In this document: positions 35,049-43,636 of the stretch, one piece after another
Numbering within the stretch: position 1 is the first letter of the stretch
Layout: every line of letters starts with the position of its first letter
Assembly (NCBI RefSeq): GCF_004364325.1
Contig: NZ_SOCP01000001.1
Span: 124,001 to 188,000 of the forward strand
Direction of reading: 5' to 3'
DNA length: 64,000 bases
DNA from: Actinophytocola oryzae
GTDB taxonomy: Bacteria; Actinomycetota; Actinomycetes; Mycobacteriales; Pseudonocardiaceae
Program-made: the position numbers and the translations under genes
The notes under the pieces: model-generated
Databases searched by the model: none
What the model was told of the DNA's origin: nothing
What the model saw: only the letters and a program-made list of their open reading frames with translations

Positions 35049-35954
35049 ATGGTCACCGTTCACGTCGATCGAGCTGGGTCGCGCCCGTTCCCGAGGGTCG
35101 GCCTGGTCGCACTGGCCGGCCGCGCGCTCGGCGCGGTTCCGCCGCCCGCACAGGTGCTGGCGGGCATCATCAGCGTCCAGGTCGGGGCGGCGCTCGCCAA
35201 ACAGCTCTTCGGCGCGGTCGGCAGTGCTGGCGCGGTCGCCCTGCGGCTGTTCTTCGCCGCGCTGGTGCTGGTGGCGGTGTGGCGGCCGTCTGTGCGGATG
35301 GGACGGCGCGCGTGGACCGTGGTGATCGGCTACGGCGTCGTGCTCGGCGTCATGAACCTGTGCTTCTACCTGGCGCTGGCGAGGATCCCGCTGGGTGTCG
35401 TGGTGACGATCGAGTTCCTCGGCCCGCTGGCGGTGGCCATCGGCGGCTCCCGCCGCTGGCTGGACGGCCTGTGGGCGTTGCTCGCGGCGGCCGGCGTCGT
35501 CCTGCTGACCGAGAGCGGCGGCGACCTGCACGTGGCCGGCATCCTGTTCGCCCTCGCGGCGGCGGCGTGCTGGGCCGGGTACATCCTGCTGAGCGCCGCA
35601 CTGGGCCGGCACACCACCGACGGCGGCGGGCTCGCACTGGGCATGGTCCTGGCGGCGGTGGTCGTCATGCCGGTCGGTGTCGTCGACAGCGGCACGGCAC
35701 TGCTCCAGCCCTGGGTGCTGATCGTCGCGCTGGGCGTGGCACTGCTCTCGTCGGTCATCCCCTACTCGCTGGAGCTGGAGGCACTGCGCCGGATCCCGCC
35801 GAAGGTGTTCGGCGTGCTGATGAGCCTGGAGCCCGCGGTCGCGGCGCTGGTCGGCCTGGCGGTCCTCGGCGAGGCACTGGGCCCACCGCAGTGGCTGGCG
35901 ATCCTGCTGGTGGTCACGGCGTCGGCAGGCGCGACCCGCACGGCCCGCGGCTAG
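35049..35954 (+). CDS. EamA family (DMT superfamily) transporter, RhtA-like
   Basis: A 301-residue protein starting at ATG 35049 behind GGAGG; an ATG 42 codons upstream lacks a ribosome site and reads through the promoter region. Ten hydrophobic helices are arranged as two EamA repeats; the second has SSVIPYSLELEALRRIPPKVFGVLMSLEPAVAALVGLAVLGE, the RhtA-type signature. It likely exports amino acids such as threonine/homoserine or related metabolites. No neighbour explains its substrate. Confidence 0.88.
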   Translation: MVTVHVDRAGSRPFPRVGLVALAGRALGAVPPPAQVLAGIISVQVGAALAKQLFGAVGSAGAVALRLFFAALVLVAVWRPSVRMGRRAWTVVIGYGVVLGVMNLCFYLALARIPLGVVVTIEFLGPLAVAIGGSRRWLDGLWALLAAAGVVLLTESGGDLHVAGILFALAAAACWAGYILLSAALGRHTTDGGGLALGMVLAAVVVMPVGVVDSGTALLQPWVLIVALGVALLSSVIPYSLELEALRRIPPKVFGVLMSLEPAVAALVGLAVLGEALGPPQWLAILLVVTASAGATRTARG

Positions 35955-35960
35955 GCCGGC

Positions 35961-36340
35961 TCAACCGGTCCGCCTCCGCGTGCCGGTGAGGTAGTGCTGC
36001 AGCGTCGGCGCGAGCCAGTCGACGACCGTGTCCCGGTCCATGGCGACGATCGGCGGTAGGCGCAGCACGTACCGGGTGAGCGCGAGCCCGAGCCCGAGTA
36101 CCTGCGCGGCGACGAGCCCCGCGCGGGCGGCGGCGTCGTCGGGGGCGATCGCCACCACGGCCGGACCCAGCTGCGTCGCGAAGATCTCCCGCGTGCGCTG
36201 GGCGGCCGCCGGGTTGGTGACGGACGCGCGCAGCAGTGCCATGAGGGTCTCGTCGCCGTCGCAGCGGTCGAGGACGTGGCGGGCGATCCTGCGTCCGACC
36301 TCCTCGCGGGGCGTCGCCGACAGGTCCGGCAGACGCAGGT
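35961..36340 (-). pseudogene. TetR regulator remnant lacking its DNA-binding domain
   Basis: The minus strand encodes a TetR C-terminal ligand-binding half (EEVGRRIARHVLDRCDGDETLMALLRASVTNPAAAQRTREIF and LGLGLALTRYVLRLPPI, ending DWLAPTLQHYLTGTRRRTG). The N-terminal helix-turn-helix that should precede it is absent. At about 36340 the sequence switches to a divergently read monooxygenase fragment. A deletion removed both 5-prime ends and the shared promoter. Confidence 0.75.
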
Positions 36341-36927
36341 CGGGCGACGCGGCCCACGTGCACTCGCCCGCCGGCGGCCAGGGCATGAACACGGGCATGC
36401 AGGACGCGGCCAACCTCAGCTGGAAGCTGGCGGCGGTCCTGCGCGGCGCTCCGGAGGCGTTGCTGGACTCCTACCAGTCCGAACGCCACCCGGTGGGCCG
36501 CGCGGTACTGCGCAGCAGTGGCGCGATCATCCGCGCGGCCATGATCCGGTCCTCGTTGGGACGGGCGGTCCGCGGCTTCCTGGGCGACCACGTCCTGTCG
36601 GTGCCGAGGATCCGCGAGAAGGTCACCGGCCAGCTGACCGGTATCGGCTACCACTACCCGGCCCCGTCGGGTGCCCACCCGTCGGTGGGTACCCGGGCGC
36701 AGGACCGGACCTTCGCGGACGGCACCCGCCTGTACGAGGCGCTGCGGGGCCAACACTTCGTCCTGACCGGTGCGGAGGACGTGACCCCGTGGTCCGACCG
36801 GGTGCGGACGACCGGCCCGACCGACGGCCCGATGACCCTCGTCCGCCCGGACGGCTACGTCGGCTGGGCAGGCACGGACCCCGGGGACCTACGCGAAACC
36901 CTCACCGCCTTGGTCGGGAAGCCCTAG
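36341..36927 (+). pseudogene. FAD-dependent aromatic monooxygenase remnant (C-terminal part)
   Basis: From about 36343 the plus strand reads GDAAHVHSPAGGQGMNTG, the second FAD-contact motif (GD) of PheA/TfdB-type hydroxylases, followed by QDAANLSWKLAAVLRG, LLDSYQSERHPVG and a natural C-terminus ending at 36927. The first about 280 residues, with the Rossmann GxGxxG segment, are missing. The upstream open frame belongs to the antisense of the TetR remnant. Its stop overlaps the convergent PLD gene by 4 bp. Confidence 0.8.
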
Positions 36928-38210
36928 CAGGCGATGGCGGCACCGTTCGCCGGTTGGTGGAAGGCGTTGTCGCGGGCCGCGCGGAAGTCGGTCAGGTACT
37001 GGCCGAACACGGTCGAGTCCTCGAGCTGCAGGATGGTCTCGTCGCTCTGGCGCAGGGAGTTCGTGCTGAAGTTGGCGCTGCCGGTCCAGACGATCTTCCG
37101 GTCCGCCACCCCGTAGTACTTCCCCTCCACCATCACGTACTTCGAGTGCGTCCACACCGCGTCGGCCTCGCAGTAGTACCGCACCACCACCCCGCCGTAC
37201 ACGCTGCTCGTACGCGCCAGCAGGTCCTTCAGCGACTCCTCCGCCAGTGACACCCCGGGATCGTTGTCCGGCGCGTAGTTCATGACCACCTCGACATAGC
37301 ACCCGGCCGCGTCCAGCTCAGCCAGCTTCGTCGCCAGGTACGGGCGGGTGAAGGCGAGCTGGTTCACGCGGATGATCGTCCGGTGGTTGTCCGTCGTGCC
37401 GGTGGACGTGTTGCCGAAGCAGTCGATGTGGTCGAGGACCGTGTACATCGTGTCCTCGCTGGGATCGCGGTACTGGCTCGACGCCGTGGTCGACCTGGGG
37501 TAGAAGTGGATCTTCGCGGTGCCGTCGGTCACCGGGGGCCGGCCCGTGTCGTAGTAGTTGTTGTTGCTCCGCAACGCCGCCATGTCCCCGAAGTAGCCCT
37601 CGTACGCCGAGAACACCGCGTTGTGACCCGTCAGGATCAACGCGTTGTTGTACCCCTTGGTGCCGTCCCGCCCGTTGTGCAGGTTCGCCGACGACTGCAC
37701 GACCACGTTCGACGTCCCGCTCGTGTTCGAGAACAGGAAGAACTTGTTGTGGTTGATCGCCGCGACCGTGCCGATCTTCAGCGTGCCGACGCAGCCCCGC
37801 CCGGCCGGGCACGTCATCACCCACGACGACGCCGACCTGTCGGTGCCGAGGCCGCTGGTGAGCTGCGACCACACCGCCTTGATCGCCGCGCTCTCACCCG
37901 TGTCGGCCATCCGGTGGTCGAAGATCGCCTGCACGCTCACGCCGCGGTTCTTCGCCGTCACCAGTGCCGTGGGGATCGCGGGATCGTCGGCGTAGAACAG
38001 CGCGACCCGGATCCGCGAGCCCGCCGCGGCGCCGTCGATCAGCGAGATGACCCGGTTCACGATGGCCCGCTGCTCGGCGTCGGTGCCGGTCGGTTTCGTG
38101 AACACCGCCTCCGTGCTCACCGCCAACGGGCCGACAGCCGCGTCCGAAGGAGTCGAAACGCCCATACCGGCCACGATGGCCAGCAATCCAGCCACTACAC
38201 CAACACGCAC
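36924..38210 (-). CDS. Secreted phospholipase D-like protein (two HKD motifs)
   Basis: A 428-residue protein starting at ATG 38210. The signal peptide is short with cleavage near SDAAVG (residues 22-27). Two PLD halves are visible: INHNKFFLFS followed by SSANLHNG, and WTHSKYVMVEGKYYGV followed by WTGSANFS, each giving the His-x-Lys and downstream Ser/Asn of the PLD superfamily; the Asp of HKD is not conserved in its usual spot. It may cleave phosphodiesters of lipids or nucleic acid. Odd Cys residues suggest disulfides outside the cell. Expressed away from the CebR-box promoter of the next gene. Confidence 0.82.
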   Translation of the reverse strand: MRVGVVAGLLAIVAGMGVSTPSDAAVGPLAVSTEAVFTKPTGTDAEQRAIVNRVISLIDGAAAGSRIRVALFYADDPAIPTALVTAKNRGVSVQAIFDHRMADTGESAAIKAVWSQLTSGLGTDRSASSWVMTCPAGRGCVGTLKIGTVAAINHNKFFLFSNTSGTSNVVVQSSANLHNGRDGTKGYNNALILTGHNAVFSAYEGYFGDMAALRSNNNYYDTGRPPVTDGTAKIHFYPRSTTASSQYRDPSEDTMYTVLDHIDCFGNTSTGTTDNHRTIIRVNQLAFTRPYLATKLAELDAAGCYVEVVMNYAPDNDPGVSLAEESLKDLLARTSSVYGGVVVRYYCEADAVWTHSKYVMVEGKYYGVADRKIVWTGSANFSTNSLRQSDETILQLEDSTVFGQYLTDFRAARDNAFHQPANGAAIAC

Positions 38211-38302
38211 GGTGACCTCCGATCGTCAGGGCAAGATTTTGCAGCCCAAGAGGTCATTTCGTCAAGAATTCACTTGCGCCTCCCTTGGGGAGCGTGCGCT
38301 AG

Positions 38303-38320
38303 TCTGGGAGCGCTCCCAGA
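38303..38320. promoter_or_regulatory. CebR/CelR-type cellulose operator
   Basis: TCTGGGAGCGCTCCCAGA, a perfect 18-bp palindrome whose centre TGGGAGCGCTCCCA (38305-38318) is the established consensus of the LacI-family cellobiose repressor CebR in actinomycetes. It lies 18 bases before the start of the expansin-like gene, where binding would block transcription until cellobiose or cellotriose is present. Confidence 0.85.
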
Positions 38321-38338
38321 CCTGTAAGGGGTGGAACA

Positions 38339-39238
38339 ATGGCCGTTCTACGCCGCGTCCTGCTGCTCACCGCCGTGGTACTGGCGCTCGGCGCGGTGCC
38401 GGGGGTCGCCGCTGCCGCGCCCGTCACGGGCAACGCCACCTGGTTCGACGCGCTCGGCTCGCCCTACGGCGGCTGCGGGATGCCGCAGTCGGTGCTGGAC
38501 AGCCAGGACTTCGTGGCACTCAACGTGTACAACACCCCGCGCGACTACAACTGGTACCCACGCCCCCTTCCGCCGGGCGATCCCAAGACCGGGGCGTGGG
38601 ACAACGGCCACAACTGCGGCCGCTGGGTGCGGGTGACGGTCAGCGACTACTGCACCGGCGTCAACGACGGCGCCCCCAACCAGGCCTTCTGCCGCAACGG
38701 TTCCTTCGTCGTCGACCGCTACAACGGCGCCACCATGGACATGGTCGTCGCCGACAGCTGCGGCGACTCCAACGCCTGGTGCCGCGACGACCCGAACCAC
38801 CTCGACCTGTCACACGCGTCGCTGAACAGGTTCCGCCTCAACGGCACGGCGGTCGGCGACATGGATCCCGGACACTGGAACAACCGACATGTGACGTGGG
38901 AGTTCATCCCCGCGCCGGGCTACACGGGTGACATCAGGATCGGTTTCCTGCAGGGCGCGCAGGTCTGGTGGGGTGCGGTCTCGATCTCCCACCTGGCCAA
39001 CGGCATCCACGGCGTCGACTACTTCGCGGGCGGGACGTGGCACGCCGCCCAGATGAACGGCGACATGGGCCAGTCGTACGTGCTGTCCCCGACCGTCCAG
39101 GCAGGCACGCAGTTCCAGATCCGGGTGTACGACGTCGACAACGCGCTGATCAACGGTGGTCGCGTGTACACGTTCACGCTGCCGTGCCAGTCCCGGTGCT
39201 CGACGGCCTACACCCCCGTCACGTACACGACCAGCTGA
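38339..39238 (+). CDS. Secreted expansin-like protein
   Basis: A 299-residue protein starting at ATG 38339. The signal peptide ends near VAAAAP (about residue 27). The double-psi beta-barrel domain runs about 30-190 with GNATWFD, VTVSDYCTG, MVVADSCGDSNAW and DLSHASLNRF; the C-terminal beta-sandwich runs about 195-290 (IRIGFLQGAQVWWGAVSISHL, FQIRVYDVDNALINGG). This is the expansin/EXLX layout, which loosens cellulose-containing walls without hydrolysis. Six or more Cys suggest disulfides. A CebR-type operator immediately upstream fits cellobiose induction with cellulases. Confidence 0.82.
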   Translation: MAVLRRVLLLTAVVLALGAVPGVAAAAPVTGNATWFDALGSPYGGCGMPQSVLDSQDFVALNVYNTPRDYNWYPRPLPPGDPKTGAWDNGHNCGRWVRVTVSDYCTGVNDGAPNQAFCRNGSFVVDRYNGATMDMVVADSCGDSNAWCRDDPNHLDLSHASLNRFRLNGTAVGDMDPGHWNNRHVTWEFIPAPGYTGDIRIGFLQGAQVWWGAVSISHLANGIHGVDYFAGGTWHAAQMNGDMGQSYVLSPTVQAGTQFQIRVYDVDNALINGGRVYTFTLPCQSRCSTAYTPVTYTTS

Positions 39239-39311
39239 TACGGACGACTCACGAGGGACACACCCGCCTGTTGCTTGACTGGCTGTTCGGTCTGCCGGTC
39301 TGGGGGTGTGA

Positions 39312-40295
39312 GTGAGTCTCAGCGGTTTCATCGCTCCGTGGTGGTTGCTGCTGTACCTGGTGGTCGCCGCGTTGGTGGTCGGGTACGTCGCGGTGACCAG
39401 GGGGCGCAAGAAGCAGCTGCTCCGGTTCGCGAACCTGGAGCTGCTGGAACGCGTCGCGCCCGGGAGGCTCGGGTGGAGCAGGCACCTGCCCGCCGCGCTG
39501 CTGATCGTGGCGCTGTCGCTGTTCACCCTGGGCATGGCCGGACCGACGGCCGAGGAGAAGGTGCCCCGCAACCGTGCGACGGTGATGCTCGTCATCGACG
39601 TGTCGCTGTCCATGGAGTCCGTCGACGTGCGGCCGACACGGCTGGCGGCGGCGCAGGCGGCGGCCACCACGTTCGTGAAGGACATGACACCGGGCATCAA
39701 CCTGGGGTTGATCTCCTTCGCGGGCACGGCGACCGCGCTCGTGGCGCCCACGACCGAGCGGGCAGGCGTCGTGCGCGCGATCGACCACCTGGAGCTGGCC
39801 GAGTCCACCGCGACAGGCGAGGCGGTCTTCGCGGCCATGAAGGCGATCGACGGTTTCTCCACGATCGTCGGCGGCGCCGAGGGTCCGCCACCGGCTCGGA
39901 TCGTGCTCATGACGGACGGGAAACAGACCGTTCCGAACACGAACCCCGAGGACCCGCGTGGCGCGTACGTGGCGGCCCGGGAGGCGCAGAAGCGCCACAT
40001 CCCGATCTCGACCATCTCCTTCGGCACGGAGATCGGCACGGTCACCATCAACGGCAGGGAGGTGCTGGTCCCGGTCGACGACAACGCCATGCGGGAGATC
40101 GCACGCCTGTCCGGCGGCGACTTCCACAAGGCGGCGTCGGCGGACGAGCTGAAACGCGTGTACGGCACGCTGGGCGAGCAGATCGGCTACGAGATCAAGA
40201 ACGCGGACGCCAGCCGTCCGTGGCTGATGTTGGGCACGTTGGTGCTTTTCGCCGCGGCGGGCACGTCGCTGCTGATCGGCCAGCGCCTGCCCTGA
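39312..40295 (+). CDS. VWA-domain membrane protein (BatA-like)
   Basis: A 327-residue protein starting at GTG 39312 after a G-rich site. It has an N-terminal BatA-type part with two membrane helices (about residues 8-28 and 59-78), a von Willebrand A domain about 90-290 with the metal site DVSLSMES, a conserved Thr and MTDGKQ, and a final membrane helix. VWA proteins of this kind usually work with a MoxR ATPase; none is next to this gene. It precedes a broken regulator gene. Confidence 0.88.
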   Translation: MSLSGFIAPWWLLLYLVVAALVVGYVAVTRGRKKQLLRFANLELLERVAPGRLGWSRHLPAALLIVALSLFTLGMAGPTAEEKVPRNRATVMLVIDVSLSMESVDVRPTRLAAAQAAATTFVKDMTPGINLGLISFAGTATALVAPTTERAGVVRAIDHLELAESTATGEAVFAAMKAIDGFSTIVGGAEGPPPARIVLMTDGKQTVPNTNPEDPRGAYVAAREAQKRHIPISTISFGTEIGTVTINGREVLVPVDDNAMREIARLSGGDFHKAASADELKRVYGTLGEQIGYEIKNADASRPWLMLGTLVLFAAAGTSLLIGQRLP

Positions 40296-40422
40296 CCGCG
40301 GCCTGTCGGCAGTCCATCACTCGTGTCCAACCGTGAAAGAACTGCGGTGCCGTGAGCCGATGGGGTGGACTTGGCGTGGCGCGCACGCGTTTGCGCTGGC
40401 GGCGGACTTAGCGTGACGTGCC

Positions 40423-41180
40423 ATGGGCAATGGTTACGAGTCGGCCGCCTACCGGGAGCTGGGCGGCATGCTGCGACGGGTGCGGGAGAACGCCGGACTG
40501 TCGGGCACGGAACTCGCACGCAGGATCGACTGGCCGCTGACGAAGATCTCCCGCATCGAGCACGGCAGGCGGCCGTCCTCCACCATCGACGTGATCCTCT
40601 ATGTGGTCGTGTGCGGGTCGACGATGACCGCCGCACAGCCCTACCTGGAACTCGCCAGACGAGCCGAACGCAAACAGGGCTTGTACCTCTCGGACAAGCG
40701 ATCGGTGGTTCGCTCCAATCCCTCATCTTTCACGAGTCAACAGCCAACCACTCGATCATCTACGAGCCCGACCTCGTTCACGGCCTGCTCCAGACTCCCG
40801 CCTGTGCCCGCGCGCGCATCCTCTCTCTCGAACCCGGCATCACCCCGGAACGGGTGGCAGCCTCGGTTGGCACCCGAATGGAGCGGCGGCAGGTTCTTTA
40901 CCGTTCCCATGCCGCGCGATTCACCTTCTATCTCCACGAGCAGGCGCTCCAACTCCGGGTCGGCACCGATCAGGAGATGCACGAACAGCTACTCCACCTC
41001 GTGCTCACCGCCGCGCTGGCCAACGTGACAGTGCGAGTCGTGCCGACCGCCGCCGGCGTGTTCGGCGACGCGTTCCATCTGATGGAACTTGATCAACACT
41101 GGCCGATCGTCTATCTCGGCGGCCTCAGGTTCGGGGGCCTGATCCTCGAAGACCCCGACTACGTGAACAGCTACCGCGGT
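40423..41180 (+). pseudogene. Scr1-type HTH-XRE/DUF5753 regulator, frameshifted
   Basis: ATG 40423 opens an XRE helix-turn-helix (LRRVRENAGLSGTELARRI, TKISRIEHGRRP) up to about LARRAERKQGLYL. The DUF5753 half continues only in a different frame (HESTANHSIIYEPDLVHGLLQTPACARARIL, then RVVPTAAGVFGDAFHLMEL, LEDPDYVNSY), so a one-base-type shift sits between about 40675 and 40715. Recognisable similarity ends near 41180, exactly where two copies of the 30-bp hairpin repeat begin, so the repeat also cuts the usual C-terminus. Genuine frameshift or a sequencing error cannot be told apart here. Confidence 0.72.
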
Positions 41181-41240
41181 GCACTGAAGGACGCCTTCCT
41201 GACGCTGGGCGTACTGAAGGGAGCCTTCATTACGTTGGGG
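41181..41240. repeat. Two copies of the 30-bp hairpin repeat in the end of a coding frame
   Basis: GCACTGAAGG starts at 41181 and a variant, GTACTGAAGG, at 41211, exactly 30 bp apart. In the frame of the preceding DUF5753 half it would be read as a 10-residue repeat (ALKDAFLTLG, LKGAFITLG). It lies between a decayed regulator and the convergent fprB gene. Confidence 0.78.
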
Positions 41241-41274
41241 CGGAGGGCTCGCCACAGGCCTCACCGCGAGGTGT

Positions 41275-42657
41275 TCAACGGCGCGGCCCTCGGCCGCGGC
41301 GGCCGCGCCTCTTCAGACGGCCCGCCACCGCGTCGTCTAGCAACCCGGTCACGGTCTCGGCGGCGCACGACTTGTTGACCCCGATGCCCCCGGTCGCGCC
41401 GCGTTTGATCCAGCCGACCACGTACGTGCCCGCCGCCACCCGTCCCGACTCGTTCGGGATCGTGCCGGTGGTCTCGTCGAAAGGCAGGCCAGGTACGGGA
41501 GTGCCGTGGTGACCGACCGCGCGTACCACCTGCCCCGCCGGGATCTCCGTGCCGTCGGTGAGGCGGATCGCCCGAACCTGCGTGTCGCCGACGATCGACT
41601 CGGGCGTGGCGTGGAAGCGGAACACGATGCGCCGGCCGTCCGGGGGAGTGGCCGTCCAGTCGACGTCGCCGCCCACGACAACCTCCGCCTCCCGATGCCT
41701 CAGCGCCTCGAACTCCGGCCGGGTGTACGCAGCCGACTCCGGCCCTCTCCGCCCGAGCAGCACCACCTCACGGACCTTGCTCGACCGCAACGCCGCCAAC
41801 GCGTGCGGGGCGATCGTCGTGCCCGCCAGGGACTCCGGCTCGGCGGTGAGGATCCGCGCCACGTCCAGCGCCACGTTGCCCGTACCCACGACCACGACCC
41901 GCTCCGCCGACAGGTCGACCGCGCCGGGCGACACGTCCGGGTGGCCGTTGTACCAACCCACCACCGTCGCCGCGGCGAGACTCCCCGGCAGGTCCTCGCC
42001 GGGAATCCCCAGTCGCCGCCCGTTGAACGCACCCACCGCGTAGATCACCGCGTCGTGGCGGCCGGCCAGCTCCGACACCGACACGTCGACCCCCACCTCG
42101 ACCCCGAGCCGCAGCCGCAGCCGAGGGTGGTGGTGAAAACGGGAGAAGACCTCGCCGATCCGCTTCGTCGACGGGTGGTCCGGCGCGACCCCGAACCGCA
42201 CCAGACCACCCGCGACCGGCAGCCGGTCCATCAGCGTCACCCGGGAGTTGGTGTGCAGCAACAGGTCCTGCACGGCGTACATCCCGGCGGGCCCGGTACC
42301 CACGACCGCGACGTCCAGCGGCGCGAAGTCGCTGGGAAGCACGCGGTCGAACGAGGGCGGCCCCCAGGCGTGGAAGTTGGGCGCATGAGTGTCCACAGTG
42401 GATCTGTCGGCGTAGTACGCGGCGTTCAGCTCCGCATAACCCCGCAGTGGCGCGGAAAGCGCGTCGACCGGGAAGATCGCGTCGACCGGGCACGCGTCGG
42501 CGCAGGCGCCGCAGTCGATGCACGTCGCGGGGTCCACGTACAGCGTGTCCGTACGCCCGAAGTCCGGCTCGTCCGGCGTCGGGTGGATGCAGTTGACCGG
42601 GCACACCGCGACGCAGGACGCGTCGTTGCAACAGGTCTGCGTGATCGCGAACGCCAT
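41275..42657 (-). CDS. Ferredoxin-NADP+ reductase fused to a two-[4Fe-4S] ferredoxin (FprB-like)
   Basis: A 460-residue protein starting at ATG 42657. The first 80 residues are a bacterial ferredoxin with clusters C-x3-C-x3-CP around CCNDASCVAVCP and CIDCGACADACP. The rest is an adrenodoxin-reductase-type domain with FAD site VVGTGPAGMYAVQ and NADP site VVGTGNVALDVAR. It is about 100 residues shorter than FprB of mycobacteria. It transfers electrons from NADPH through iron-sulfur centres. It lies 5 bp after the diiron oxygenase stop, so it is the likely electron supplier of that enzyme. Confidence 0.9.
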   Translation of the reverse strand: MAFAITQTCCNDASCVAVCPVNCIHPTPDEPDFGRTDTLYVDPATCIDCGACADACPVDAIFPVDALSAPLRGYAELNAAYYADRSTVDTHAPNFHAWGPPSFDRVLPSDFAPLDVAVVGTGPAGMYAVQDLLLHTNSRVTLMDRLPVAGGLVRFGVAPDHPSTKRIGEVFSRFHHHPRLRLRLGVEVGVDVSVSELAGRHDAVIYAVGAFNGRRLGIPGEDLPGSLAAATVVGWYNGHPDVSPGAVDLSAERVVVVGTGNVALDVARILTAEPESLAGTTIAPHALAALRSSKVREVVLLGRRGPESAAYTRPEFEALRHREAEVVVGGDVDWTATPPDGRRIVFRFHATPESIVGDTQVRAIRLTDGTEIPAGQVVRAVGHHGTPVPGLPFDETTGTIPNESGRVAAGTYVVGWIKRGATGGIGVNKSCAAETVTGLLDDAVAGRLKRRGRRGRGPRR

Positions 42658-42662
42658 GGCCG

Positions 42663-43538
42663 TCAGATCAGGTTCGCGCGCTGGTAGAACCAGAGCGCGG
42701 GCCGGGTGAGCAGGCCGCAGGACTCGAGGAACTCCATCAGGCCTGCACAGCTCGACCGCAGCATCGACCGGTGGTGCTCGTTGGCCTTCGCCTCACGGAG
42801 CGCGCGATCCCGGTCCAGGCCGGCATTGGCGTAGACGTCGTCGTGCACCATGCTGGTGACGATGTGGTAGGCGGCCACCGCCACCACGAAAGCGTTGACC
42901 TGCCGACGAAGCAGGCCGGCTCCACGTAACCGCTCCCGGGTCTCCTCCCGGGCGAACTTCATGTGCCGCGACTCCTCCACGACGTGGATGTTGTTGATGG
43001 TCCGCACGAACGGCACCACCCGCTCGTCACGCATCCAGTCGCGCTGCATGACGTCGAGAACCTCCTCGGCGACCAGGATCGCCGCGTACGCCGCCTCACC
43101 GGAGGCGACCGTCTTGAAGAACCGGCCCAGCTCGACGACGTGCCGCCGCGGCCGGTACGCGGGTGCGCCCAGCTTCGCGGCACCCCGGGCGAACATGATC
43201 GAGTGGCGGCACTCGTCGGCGATCTCGGTCAGGGCCCACTGGAACGCGGGATCGGTCGGGTCCTTCGCGTAGAAGTCCCGCAGGACCATCTGCTGGAGGA
43301 TCATCTCGAACCAGATGCCCGTGCTCGCGACCGAGGCGGCCTCCTGGCGGGTCAGTTCGCGCTGCTGGTCAGGCGTCATCTCCGCCCAGTAGGAGGTGCC
43401 GTAGAGCGTGCACCACTCCGGGCTCGCACCGTGCAGGCCGGTGTCGAGCGGCGTATCCCAGTCGACCTCGCGCACGGGGTCGTAGGACAACTCCTCGGAC
43501 GAGTCCAACAGCCGTCGTGCGATCTCATGTTGCACCAT
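42663..43538 (-). CDS. AurF-like diiron oxygenase
   Basis: A 291-residue protein starting at ATG 43538. Ferritin-like helices carry the expected ligands: Glu in GIWFEMILQQ, Glu-x2-His in TEIADECRHS, Glu in ILVAEEVLDV, and His-x3-Glu-x2-His in NNIHVVEESRHMKF, matching the seven-ligand set of AurF (p-aminobenzoate N-oxygenase family). Such enzymes hydroxylate or oxidise amines or other substrates with oxygen. It sits just before the FprB-like gene and divergent from a TetR regulator with a palindromic site between. Substrate unknown. Confidence 0.88.
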   Translation of the reverse strand: MVQHEIARRLLDSSEELSYDPVREVDWDTPLDTGLHGASPEWCTLYGTSYWAEMTPDQQRELTRQEAASVASTGIWFEMILQQMVLRDFYAKDPTDPAFQWALTEIADECRHSIMFARGAAKLGAPAYRPRRHVVELGRFFKTVASGEAAYAAILVAEEVLDVMQRDWMRDERVVPFVRTINNIHVVEESRHMKFAREETRERLRGAGLLRRQVNAFVVAVAAYHIVTSMVHDDVYANAGLDRDRALREAKANEHHRSMLRSSCAGLMEFLESCGLLTRPALWFYQRANLI

Positions 43539-43567
43539 GGGACGCTCTCCCTGTGACTCGGATTAAC

Positions 43568-43584
43568 TGTTACCAACGGTAACA
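43568..43584. promoter_or_regulatory. TetR-type operator between diiron oxygenase and TetR genes
   Basis: TGTTACC-AAC-GGTAACA, perfect 7-bp arms with a 3-base centre. It lies 30 bases upstream of the oxygenase start and 53 upstream of the regulator start, in the only gap between the divergent genes. Confidence 0.75.
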
Positions 43585-43636
43585 CATACTTCGGTGTCCC
43601 TACACTCGGCCGTATGACCTGTCCAGGTAGTCGCTG

